Positions 23,177 to 35,108 of a DNA stretch of 64,000 nucleotides are shown here, one piece after another. Where the stretch lies: assembly GCA_001557505.1 (NCBI GenBank), contig LSAX01000010.1:1798001-1862000 (forward strand). Reading direction: 5' to 3'. A program made the position numbers and the translations under genes. Origin of the DNA: Reticulascus tulasneorum (lineage: Eukaryota; Ascomycota; Sordariomycetes; Glomerellales; Reticulascaceae). Every line of letters starts with the position of its first letter. The stretch's first letter is position 1. The notes below the pieces were generated by a model. That model saw only the letters and a program-made list of their open reading frames with translations, made no database searches and had not been told where the DNA came from.

Positions 23177-24791
23177 TTACTCCTTTTTCCTTGTCTTCTC
23201 TTGAGTCTTCTCATCCTTTGTGAGAATTCTCCGTTGCCCATACCCCGAGCCTAGGTATACCGCCAGCAGGGTCCAAAGGACCCATGCAAAGCCCAGAAGA
23301 ACCGCACCAGCAGTGCCCATTCTGAACCACGAGGATTTATCGAGTGTCAAGACAGGGACTTTGATGTGATTCAGAAGGAGCACACCTGTCTCCGGTTTAG
23401 GATCGACATGCCAGAATACGGTTCGCGGTCCGAAGAGTGCGTCGTATCCAAGGTTTACTCTCTCGAATGGGCTATTGGGGAACTTGGTTCCCTCCTCAGC
23501 TGCACAAGCCCAAAACACAACTGGGTATGGTATGGCGGCGTCCAAATACCCTTCATTTGACGGTTCCAGATATCGAAGATGCAGAGGCACCTCGACCGAC
23601 CAATCCTCGTCCTCAGACTTCGGAGGCGCAAGCTCAAGAAGAACACTAGAGCCCCATGGCTTGGTTACATATGCTGGTGCTTCCAAGTCCACTGGTGAGC
23701 TTGTGTATCGAAGAGCGGTCAGATTCTTCGAAGCTAGAAAGAGTGCGTCTGCTAATTGGTATCGATCCGCGAACATGGTCTTGGGGAGGGTTAAGTGTGC
23801 ATGAATGGCACAGTAAGAATCCTCTACCGGAGGCTTACTAGAGCTAATTTTCAGCTGTAAGCTTGGATGAAGCCCAGTGGGTTGTAAAAACTTGGATGAG
23901 AAAGTTCCATCGTAGTGCCTGTGCCGCGATGGGACGGAAAAGACAGCAGGGGATGGCTCCTTGTGTTCACCGAGCACAGTCAACACCCCCACAACACCAA
24001 TTTCGTGTGGTTCGTCGGCTGAAGAAGAATCAGTTGTTAAGATTCCTACTTCAGTCCTATGGTTAGGGGTCGAAGTTATCGAGATAGGTTGAACTTTTTG
24101 AGGCCACTGAGCAGTGATTTTCAATGCGTGTGATATTGTGTCATACGATATGTCCAAGGAAGCGGCAGTGTGCAAGGTCTCAAAGCGAGCCTTGCAGGCT
24201 GAGTCTGAAGAGCCGCAAAATTTGCTACGGGCATAATCTTTGAAGGGGGTGAGATCATCAAGCAGCTCGTAGTACTGTAGAGCAGCTGAGTGCGAGAAAC
24301 GGTCATTCGGCAAGTTGGTGAATGACTTTAACGAACATGTTAGTATGTCGAAGGAATAGCACTAGTCATAGGCTCATACCTCAGGAGACGTGCATTGAAG
24401 ATTGCCAAAAGCTTTCCTCAGATAGTAACATGCCTTGCCTCTGTCGCCGGATTAGCATGAGTCTCAGCATTTGCCCACCTGCCACGATGACTTACAAGTC
24501 TGACTGACCCTCTCTCTGAGGTGTATAAAAGAGATGGAACCCAGGAGAAACCCGCGAGCTAAGGGGACTGACGGTCTCATAGGCAAGAGGGCTGACCCAT
24601 CGCACATGCAGCTCGTGGCAGTCCTTGAGGACTCGAGAGAGGTCTGAGGGCAGCTCCTCCAAGGCCAGCGTAACTCTGTCTTCCCGTACTGCGAGGATAT
24701 CAGGTCCACTAACGCCGTCATCCCGGATGGTCAGAGATTCTGGGTCGATGCCGTTCTCGGGCTTGTGGATGAAGGTGACTCTCTGCCGCAT
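23177..24791 (-). CDS. PBN1: GPI mannosyltransferase I subunit Pbn1 (PIG-X family)
   Basis: An ER membrane protein that stabilises the Gpi14/PIG-M mannosyltransferase adding the first mannose to the GPI anchor. Exons 24791-24496, 24440-24380 and 24325-23177 give 501 aa. The N terminus MRQRVTFIHKPENGIDPESL is family-typical; exon 2 (61 nt) restores GKACYYLRKAFGNLQCTSPE, and the frame then enters SFTNLPNDRF. The lumenal beta-rich domain carries YCAIHAHLTLPKTMFADRYQ, VPLHLRYLEPS and YPVVFWACAAEE. One C-terminal transmembrane helix (about 460-482, GTAGAVLLGFAWVLWTLLAVYL) is followed by a short Lys-rich cytosolic tail. The start at 24791 is the ATG of MRQRV; the frame remains open further upstream without family similarity. 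Confidence 0.92.
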
Positions 24792-25781
24792 TGGTAAGGC
24801 TGCCAGCTCGTTGGCCGGTGAGGGAATATGAGAATTATAGTGAACCTCGATGCTCGACTGGAGAGAGCATGGATAAGGGGGATACGTTCGGTAACGAAAA
24901 GGTGACTGATGTGGCTCTCGTCGCCGGGTGTGAGCGAAGCTGGAGAGTGTAAAATGTTGCCTCTCCACTGGAATGGACAGCTGTCTCCTCCGGCAGGTAG
25001 ATGATGGGGGAAATTCTTTTAGCGATCAAACAGCTGACTCTCAGTGGCTTTCAGGGGGTTGAACCAGGTACGGGCTTTGCCGCTTAATTACCTATTACCT
25101 AGCCCCAGGAGGTTCACAGGGGCTTACTTAGGTACCTAAAGTACCTTAATAGGCCCAGGAACAGCCAGCCAGGCTGAGATAACTTATCAGCCCTGTCGAT
25201 CTACTTGGTTTCCAGGTGGTTCTTTCAGTGGGATTAAAAGGCTCTCAGCGGGCTCCTCCACTGAAATAGCCAGTACAATTACCTCTATTTCTCACTCATC
25301 CACTGCCTTCCCCCTCATAGGCTGTTCCTACATACCGCCTAAGAAGCTGATCGGCTTCCGAATTGCCTCAGGATTTATCCACACCACATTCAGCGGTGCA
25401 AGGGTGTGATTGGGACCTGCTGCAGGGATTATTCACCGACAGCTCGGAGCTAGTCCTAATTCGCGACCGATCATGTAGGGAAACTGTAAAGTGGGATGCC
25501 ACTCCTCAGCCCCATCGCAACCGACAACACATGGGAAACCAGTGTGTTCCGTTCTCGATACCGAGGACTCATAGATCGCCCGTCATGCAAAAAGCGGCGT
25601 TTTCGATGCCTCATTACATCTGGACTATGCTACCTTCATAGTCTCTTTCCTCCTGTCTCGCGATGTCTTGACTTTTATCGCATCGACTCAACCGAACTGC
25701 CCTCAAGCATTGCGACAATCTGGCGACCAGACGCCCCCCCTCCAACACCAATAGAGGGGCATTCGGAAAGGACGAGACAAC
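24792..25781. other. Divergent PBN1/caspase-homeodomain-rhodanese intergenic region
   Basis: 990 bp between outward-facing starts. It contains a cluster of TACCTA/TAGGTA words at about 25085-25145, including the palindrome TTAGGTACCTAA at 25118-25129, and purine/pyrimidine-mixed leader-like sequence up to 25780. No gene recognised. Confidence 0.5.
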
Positions 25782-28700
25782 ATGGGCGACCAACAACCGT
25801 ACGTGACGATCCGATCGAGGAGACCGGCAGATGGGAATAGTGTTAGTAGCGCAGATTCGACTGTACGTGATAGAGACTCTCGACAGCTTCCTCAAAGAGT
25901 TTACTCACAAGCTGAGAATGATCAGTATGGCTCCAGCTCAGGTGATGGTTGCCCTAAACCTGCGACCCACGACATTAGTCGCGTAAGCTACCATGTCAAG
26001 CACCTGGGGCGCTTTGCGCAGACTCTCGAAGATGTAAGTCAGCTTCCTCTGTGCACCCGGTGCACACAATCCTCTGAAACCCTGCTTACATTGTATGACT
26101 TTAGTCTGCGAGCAGAGCGTTTCCCAACCGCGGCCGGTCGACACAGAGATACAAGAAAGTCCAGGCACTACTGCTGCATTGGGGCATGGATGATCTCTTC
26201 GTCCTCCCCGAGCTGGAAGACCTAGAGAGGTGTCTTAGGGATGACTATGCGTTCGATACAGAGATCTTCTCCATCCCCTCCGACAATTCGCATCTGGAGT
26301 TGATGATGAGAGTGGGGAAGATGATCAAGGAACACGAGGCACAGGACACACTCTTTTTGGTGTACTATGGTGGTCATGCGAGGATAGATGATTCGAGGCA
26401 GAGCACTTGGTGCGCGTAGGTTTATCAACTCTGCCACAATGATGACGGACACTAAGAGAGAACACAGGACCCGGCATCCCGACTCACCATGGTTACAGTG
26501 GTCAGCGATTCAGACTCTTGTGGAACGATCTGCTTCAGATGTTTTGATTCTCCTCGACTGCTGTGCCGGTGCGGCTAGTGCTACGTTTCCGACTGGAAAC
26601 AGCATAACGGAGACCATCTCAGCGTCGAGCTGGGACGCTATTGCTCCAGATCCCGGCCGCTATTCATTCACCAATGCTCTGATCGAGGTGCTGCAGGAGT
26701 GGAGGTTGCGGACATTCTCAGCAGCAATGATCCACGCGGAGGTGCTCGCTCGGCTAAAACATCCTAGGCCAATTACCATCAATGGCAAGCACTTCGAGGC
26801 TCGGTCGACTCCGGTTCACTTTATGATGACGGCGAACCACAAAGCACCGAGTATTGAGATATGTCGAGTTGTTCCAGCTGAAAAGCGGCCCCCGTCACCT
26901 CCGCAAGACGTTCCAGCAGATGTCAGCGACGTAGAGGTCGGACAGGATTTGGCAGGTGGGAGAGGGCCCGGGGAACTCGTCGCTTCGGAGCCTAATGAGA
27001 ACACGCCCCATGTTATGATCTCACTGGCTTTGGAGGACGATCAACAGTTGGACTTGAATGCGTGGGAGCAATGGCTATCCAACTTCCCGGCCATGGCCAA
27101 ATATGTGAAAGTTCAAGGTGTTTTCAAGAGTCACTCCAATCTCCTACTCTTGTCCATGCCTGTCATGGTATGGGACTTGCTTCCAGCAGATCAAGCAATC
27201 TCGTTTGTGGCTTTTATTCGATCAAACAATCTCATCGCAAACAAAGCTCGCCCTCCGCCAACTAGAATCGCGGCAGCGGTTCATCAGCCACATCTAAATA
27301 CTACTCAACCAGACACTGCTTCCTTCTTCTCCGACACCACCTATACTGCCACCGAAACCAACAGCCTTCTTGGGCAGCAGCTGGCTGGGATGAGAAGTCA
27401 GGGCGGCGATGATTCTCGTCGACTGCAGATCCGCTCTGGGTGGAACACCTACGGAATGGGCTCCTCAACAGCTCCTGGCTCGGCAATGGTATCGCCTTCC
27501 TCCTCCCCGGTCGATGTAACTTCAAGGCCACTTACGAGCACCGGTTCTGCCATGCCACTCGGCACTCTCCAACGACAGCCCACATACTCTTCTCAGAACT
27601 CCGAGGCCGCAATTTCTAGGACAATGATTCCCAACCAACAAAAAAGCTCAAGAAGGACGGTTTTCTCCGACTTGCCGGAGCCGCCTAGGTTCTCCAAGCA
27701 CATTGAAGCACGACTTCAAGAGTATAGCCAACAGGAACCGGTTCCTACTGATACTCAAAAGGAGTTCGTTGCATCTAATTTGGGCATTGAGCTCTGGCAT
27801 GTTGAGGTAAGCAATCTGTGATTTAGGTACGAGCAATGGCAAGATGGCTGACTCTTACAGGCATGGTTTCATCATCGAAGGCAGCGGGAAGTCGTAGCAC
27901 GACAACTTCAAGCTATGAAGATGGATGACAACGCGCCCATGCTCCGTTCTGGTGCCCAGATGATCTTACCTGGCCATCTGAATAGAATACTAGAGTTGCT
28001 CCCTCCTAGTAAGGTCTTATTAATGGACCTTCGACCTGCATCCGAGTTTGACAGGTCGCACATCTACGGTGCGATCAACATCAGAGCTCCATCCACATTT
28101 ATTCAAGAAGCCACATTCGATATGATCGAGAGATCATTTACAGACGAACAGAGCAGGAGAAAGTTCTCGAAGTGGCAGGCTGCCCGGTGTATGATATTTT
28201 ACTCCAAGGGCATCGAATTCTCATGGGAGTGTCCTGCAGCGCAGACGCTTCTTGATAAGTTCAAAGGCTGGGGCTGGGGTGGCCAAGCTTTCGTCCTGAA
28301 GGGCCATTACAGAGAGTTCAGCGTCTCCTACAGCAAATATATAGTGGGGACCAAAATGACACAGGAAGCAAAGGACTACGCCGATAGTCTTCAAAAGCGG
28401 TCGTCCTCCATCGAAGCCACGTCATCGATTCAGTACGAAGAGTTGTTGTCTGAGATTAATGCCGAAGGCAGATTTCACCCATCACCCTCAACCCCGACGG
28501 CGGGTTCAGATCGAACCCGAACTGTTGAGCAGCAAGAGAAGGATCTTGATGTGGAATTTCAACGACGTTTTCCTGATCTATACAGGAAAGCAATGGAAGT
28601 GCGTGCGTCCGGCGGTTCACCACCTCCATTCGATGCAGACTGGGAACGAGCCGAGTCTGGCAGTCACGGAAAAGGGAAGGACAACTTCAACAGCAAAGCA

Positions 28701-29009
28701 GGCATGGTCGAGTACCTAGACAGGGGATTGTCAAAGATTCGTGAGGGGCAACCTCTTACATCATCAGCTTCGACGCCTGGCCTTTCGAAGCTGGCTGCTG
28801 AGGGGTACTTTGATGATACGTATGCAAGCCGCCCGCCATCAGACGAATCGTACGTGAAGATCAGCAAGGGAGACACGCAGCCCACAGGCGACCCTGGCGT
28901 TCAGAAAGACGGGATGAAGCTGCAGCAGGGCGATGCTGAGTCGGCCGGGGATGAAACGCCGCGAAGGGGACGGGGCGGCTTCCTAAATAAGGTGCTTCGG
29001 CGAACGTGA
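25782..29009 (+). CDS. Caspase-like / homeodomain-like / rhodanese-like fusion protein
   Basis: Four exons (25782-26033, 26105-26415, 26468-27806, 27861-29009) give 1016 aa. After a polar N terminus (1-85) comes a fungal caspase-like (Peptidase_C14) domain: YKKVQALLLHWG, LEDLERCLRDDYAFDTEIF, then FLVYYGGHA with His175, and after intron 2 VLILLDCCAGA with Cys219/Cys220, so the His/Cys dyad is present. A conserved second module follows (LNAWEQWLSNFPAMAKYVKV, LLLLSMPVMVWDLLP). Residues about 590-650 look like a homeodomain; intron 3 falls inside its third helix (HVE, then AWFHHRRQRE). His639 stands at the DNA-contacting Asn51 position. Residues about 670-800 are a rhodanese domain of MAP-kinase-phosphatase type (VLLMDLRPASEFDRSHIYGA); its active-site Cys is replaced (IFYSKGIEFS). 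The tail is disordered and basic. Protease activity is possible; the other two modules probably serve binding. Confidence 0.85.
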
Positions 29010-32000
29010 TGGGGAACGCCGCGATGCAAGCTTTCTAGTCAGCCGTGTCGAGGGACACGATCATGACTACTACTACATTGGGATAAAGTAACGGAGTTCA
29101 GGGTAGATATCCAAACAGCACGTGTATTGTCAAGGCATGTTTGACATTGTATTTGGAATCTAGCATATCGTCTGTTGTACCGGCCGGGCGGCTATGGACG
29201 ACAGGGTCTTGGGTAGTTGGGCATGAGAAACTGGTCCCCCCTTTTTTTGAAGTTTCCAGTTTTGTCACTGGTCTTATCGCACAATCTACTCGATACTGAT
29301 CCGCAACCATGTTTACCATCCAGTCTTTGAAGTGGTTCTAATGCCGGACCTTGCCTATACTTGGCCGTGCTAAGTTCATCATCGCAGATCAGATCGGGGT
29401 ACGCCGCGACAGTAATACGTGCACTGGGCATCTGCCGGTGCAGCAGGCCTAGCAGAACTTCTCTTTTCTTTCGCGAAGTTTTCCAGAACAGTGAGGGCCC
29501 CGCCATATGGTGCGTTGCTTTTTCTATCCCAACGCGTCCAACTGGCCGGATGTGAGACTCGCTTCAACGCTTCCATTCGTAGGTTGCAGGTTGTTTAGGG
29601 CTGCCAACGGTCTCCCCAACAAGGATGGCCAGCGGCGCCGAATCTGTCATCCTTTAGCAATCGTTATGAGACTCGGCTTGGCCATTTCTGTGACAAGTCC
29701 AGCCTCGCAAGCGTGCAGTATTTCCGGACGAGACGACAGCGAGTGAACCTCGGGTTCATGTCTGGTGTGGTGCACGCCTGAGACACGTCGAGGCTGCACA
29801 GCCTCGCCTCACGTTCGAACGACGCTAGCCAGACCGGGGTGGAGATGCCAGATTCCGCGAGGACTGAGACTTTCCAGAACCGGTTCGCTTGACAGGCTGG
29901 GTCCCCGTCCTCGGTGTGCAGGGCCCCCTACTGGGGGTGGGAAGCGGCCACGGAAGACATGGCTTTGGTTCCTAAAAGGGGCTTTTGGCTTATGGTTGAA
30001 CCAAGATCAAGCAAACGGCGCGGACGAAACTCCAAAAAGAAATGCATCGAACATATGGAGAAGAAATCGCATCACCGTCGATCCGTTAATCCGTTCCAGG
30101 TCACTGTCCCCACGCCCCGGGTCTCCGTGCACGCAAAAACTCGATCCCATGGATCTTCATCGATCCCCACCGGGACTCGCATCTTGGTCTGGAAGGAGGA
30201 CGAGATGCGATTCGCCAGTCTCGAATGTGACAGCTGCCAGGGCCCCTTGTCGTCTTTCAACACCATGCCTTGGTCAAAGTTGACAGGCGCTTGGGCCAAG
30301 TTAGGGCTGGGGGTGTTTAGACCAGGGATGGTGCCGGTATCTGCCCACAAAGGGAGAGTTGCTGGAGAGTCGGAGGTCGGGAATACAACCCCCCTGGGAA
30401 ATACCTAGAACCGGACGGACCTGCCTGATCGGTTTCAGACCTCCGGACAAGGGCACTCAAGGCTCGTCCTTTGATCCCGCATTTCGAGTGGGGTGATGAG
30501 CATGCACGGTGGATGCGGCTTATTCCTCCGGTATAAGGATCCAGGTTTGTTGAGGACCACCACTTGCCACTCACGCCCAGCTTTGTGTCGATGGTGGGGA
30601 TGGGCCAAACCAGTTCCAGGGACGTTGAGCCTGCCGGGAACTAGGGTCCGGCAGACAGGCTTTGGGATCTTGGTAAGCCCGAGATGCGTGTGGGCATCGA
30701 AAAGCCATGGACATTATTGATTGCGGCAGTGCTGAGTCGAGGCGTTTGGGGGGTGACTGATGAGAGATACCTCACTGGGCTAGGTCCGGTTATGGGTTTG
30801 AATGCCCCCCCTTGCAGCTGTCAAACTTGACATGTGCATGAGAACGTAGGATAGTCGTCGGTCAACCGTTGCGGGAGCGGATATCTCTGAGGTACGTAAC
30901 CGAATTGGCTCATGAGCGCAGGGGTCGAAGAAGCACGACAAGGCAGGGGGAACTGCCAATCACCCCAACATAGTTCTATTTATTCATACCGCACGCGTAG
31001 AAACAGGCAAGGTTCGCAATTGGCGACGAATTTTCTTCCAATTCCAGAGTCCACTTCGTGGGATCTACCCTGCCATTGCCGTTTATCATACCAGAGCTTC
31101 CCCCCATCCGAGCTCGGTGGAAAGGGGGTGACCGTTGCTTTTTCTTGCCTGCAACTAGTCGGCGGCATACCGTGACAGTCGAGACGTGAATTCGGAGGAA
31201 GAGGACAGAAAGGATGGTGTTATTCTGTCGATTCCTCGGCTGCGTGTGGTGGTGGTAGCCGCATAGTGACATTCTCACTAGCCATACTGCCTTCCTTTTG
31301 AGAGCCAATGTGACCCAAGGCATGCCGGCTGACGAGAAGGGCTATCTGCATTGCGTCGCAAGCTATACATTTGCCGACATTCCTATCGCATTGTAACGCT
31401 GCCAGGTTACAGAGATGCCAAACGCGCGCCATTTCGTGACGTTGTATTGCAAAGGACAAGATGCACCTGCCGTTGGCGACTACCGGCCATGGGCCATGGC
31501 GCGAGGAACACATCACATTTATCCTATGAACGTGTTGTGCACCAGATGGTGGCATGCTACATGGCTACCTGGGAAAGGAATCAGGAACGGAAGTATGACT
31601 CAATAGGAAGCTGACACGGCGACACCATACATGAAGCGGTGGTATGCTATTGCAGGCGTGCCATTAAATCAACGGATTAAATGGTAGAGGATAGGAAGTC
31701 GGTGAGGTTATGCATCATCTTACGATGCACAAGCTGAGCCGGGTCGTAAAACGCCCACTCAACTCCCAGCTTCGTGACGGGATGTCTACGTGATACAGGG
31801 ACAGACCACTTGGACATCATGTGTCAATTGTTAAAATGGTAGAAGTCATTTGGGGAATTGCAGCTCTGTGTGATCTGTGGTACTCCGTCAATACGACTCC
31901 GCGAGAACTGCGAGGCACGCACTTTTCTCCGGCTCACCGGGACGCAGCCGGGAGAACGATGATGCAGGCTTACAATTACGGCGCGCACAATGAACTCTAC

Positions 32001-35000
32001 CTCGAAATCAGAAATGATTCGAATGCCTGTGCAGATGTTGCCTGATAACCAAGCGAATCCGAAGAGTGACCGCGGAAACGCAGGGTCCATAAATTCCATC
32101 AATAGGAACCGACAGCTGAACTTTGGGGTTCCAACCTCCCCAAACGTCTCTCGATCTCACAAGCAAGCCAGGGCAAGACAGTTAATATCCGGATATTTCT
32201 ATCAGTAATATAATATGTCATTTACTCCCCATCCTTCGAACCCCGTTTTGCAAAAGATAGATTGGGCACAGGGAACAGGACCTTGACTTGAAAATCAATG
32301 TTTGCGCGTAGACAGCCGTCTTGTGTAACGATACCGAGCACTGGTCAAACTTTATATGAAATACGCATGATGTCCGTGAGACAGGCATGCCATCGATACG
32401 TAGTCTCCGAGGCGGAGAAATTAACGAGAATTCTTAGTGACCTGGAACTAACACTTGAAGAGGAAAGAGAAGTAACGCCATTGCCTACTCGGTATTTCAA
32501 GTTTGCTCTCATGCTGGGGGGCCGAATCCCCTTGTCACACAATGGAAAACTAGGGATGTGACTCGGAAGATGTCGGTTTCTAGCTAGCAGGACTTCAAGA
32601 ATATCCCATAGCTCTATATCGACCGTATACTGAGCAAGCACATCCAATCAGTGGATCTGCATTTCGCCATACCATGGAGTACGGATTACGCAGGTACTTA
32701 CTGTACAGGCTCCCAGGACGGTGTTTGAGTTGGCACGTCAAGATCCAGCCAGCAATCGCAACCTTGGTCCTTGGTGGTGGTCTACTGGTGAGAGCGGTGC
32801 AACCAGCCAAGGCACTGGGTCCGTGCAAGAATCGGGCCTGCCCGCTGTGCTATGACATGCCCGGACTCGGGGTTCCAATTAGTGGCTCTGGGCAGAGAGG
32901 GCTGAATGCTGGTGTCGAACTGTAGGACCATGTCGACTTCTCAACGGTAATGGTGGTGGACGAAGTCAGATCGCATTGCGTGGAATAGATTGTGTTGTAC
33001 GAGAGTTTGAGCCATGATGGCCACTGGTAGAACTAAACCACGCTTGTGTCATGGCGGCACGGCGCGGGGCCATGCTTCTGTGTAAGACCTATTACATACA
33101 ATGCCGTCGTCCAGTTGCTCATCCGCTTTGGGAACTGATGCTGCAAATACCCGTAGAATTGGTTGTTGGGGCCTGTGCGGCATTGCGGCATGGCATCAAG
33201 GTCGTTTGGGGCTCTCTGGCACGGAGTATCGGAACCGTATATATTTGTGTGACCCATTCGCTTTTCTGCTGGGTGTGGTATTGACACTCAGCCTCTGGAT
33301 GCAGGTGTATTATTAGTGACCCAAAAAACAAAGCAATTTAAACAGCAGCAACAAGAGAAGGCACCGCATGAGTAGACGTGGCGTTCGATGCCTGCTTGCA
33401 TGTGGTTTGATCATAAATCCCCAAGATTGACGATACCCATGTGCGTGATAGGTTACGCTTGAAAACCTTGTGGTCGTCATCTGTCACCGCCAGGGTCGCT
33501 GATGGGGATGTAACTATTGACGCAAAGTCTTCAGGAGAGTGTGAGGCGGTCTCATTTCTGACAGCTCTTCTCGTTGCTTTTCTGGATCAATGACTCAATA
33601 GGCAACCTGGAAACCCATGTCTTTTTTGGTGTCGGTACTCGCACACATTCGAGGCGCCCGGCGCGGCGTGCCACTGTGTCACCTCGTATCGCACCAACTT
33701 GGCTCAGACCACATTTGCTGTAGGGCCTCAGCCGGTGTTTGTAGAGCCCGCCCCTGCGGTAACATCTTGTTCACCACCTCTGGAGTGTTGAATGTCGACG
33801 ACTGCACGAGCGGTTCTGCTTTGGGAAGTGTGACTTCCGATTCTGAGTGGACCCCTAAGACAGGCGGACCCCCCTGCCGCATCCATCTCACCCAAAAACC
33901 AATTATGCCTGGATTCCCTTGAGGCTCTCCGGATTATTAGCGGGCCCTGCCGTCTCTGGAATGAATGAGACTTGTCCCCATGTTTGTACAGAAGGGATCC
34001 GTCAACAGGGGGGTGCAGAAGGCCGTGGTGGAGCTCGGAACCCGTCCATCTTATCTCACTTTGGTCAATTTTGCGAAAGGATCCTTGTACGCTCCTTGAT
34101 GGCGGCCGGAAGACCTGGCAAACCACTGACTTACTTTGCTTTTTCGAATCATCCAACTGTTATCAGCAGCCATGGAGGAATTGGGGATCGTGTAGCATCC
34201 ACTTTGGTTTTTATGTTTCTCGATGCCAGTCTGAGCCACAGGCTCTCGCGGATCCTGGCATCCTGCCTTATCAATTGAGGGATGGATAGTTGACAATCCA
34301 AAGGGGCAACCCGACTGAGCGAGTGCTCGTTCAACGGGAGCCTGGCCAGTGTGGAGGTGGATTCACCAAGTTTGTGTACCTCACACGGTGGAGACCGAGA
34401 CCTGGGGTCGCACATATAGTGCGCGCCACCCACACGGTGCAGCTTCAGACCTGGTGTTTGCAATTGGCAGTCTCATATCATGTGCATAGCGGCTCGTGTT
34501 TGATACTTTCTGTGTCTGCACGGCATAGCCCAATACATTCGCACAGCTCTCTGCTGTAGCGGGACGAAGACAAGGGAGGAAAAGCTTATTAGCTGCACCA
34601 GCTGTGCCTTCGATCCGAAAAGACATGTCATCGTTGTATTCCACGTACATGAAGATCAGCTGCAAGCTGGGAGGCAGAAGCACGGACCATCAGCTGCCGA
34701 GATGAACGGAGACTGCAAGTAAGGTCGATCAAGTCCCTGGAACATGAGGCGTCTATTCGAGCGAACAGCCGCTCAGCACGTCATTAAACTTCCAGACTTG
34801 TTAACCGGCGTACTCCTCTGTATTTCTCGCGGATGATGTCCACAGCGACGGTGTCTTCACATTCGGGGCAACGGTCGTGTTTTGAATGTATTGTCCACGA
34901 GCATTGACCCTAAATAAGAGCAACGAGACTTTCGTCTTTCCTGGTTCTGCTTTGCCTTGTGTAACAAAATCAGAGTTGGAGACGAATCCAGGAACCCGAC

Positions 35001-35094
35001 AATGCACGATTGGAGCCTTGCTAGCCTGGTGTGTTCAAAGTATGAAGGGATGTGCACCTCTTGAGTGATACCTCAGTAGCCATCCGCCATTCAA

Positions 35095-35108
35095 CCCCCC
35101 CCCCCCCC
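35095..35108 (+). repeat. Run of 14 C
   Basis: Uninterrupted homopolymer preceded by TTCAA. The 14-G run at 4073-4086 is followed by TTGAA, i.e. the same flank in inverse orientation. Confidence 0.9.

Noticed and set aside
25055..25080. Possible tRNA T-arm (GGTTCAACCCC on the minus strand)
   Set aside because: The flanking bases cannot form the 5-bp T-stem, and no anticodon arm or acceptor stem is seen.
25055..29009. Two separate genes (caspase-like and rhodanese-like) instead of a fusion
   Set aside because: Exon 3 codes continuously from the caspase loop into the homeodomain-like segment, and the 54-nt intron 3 falls inside the WF helix; splitting would break a domain.
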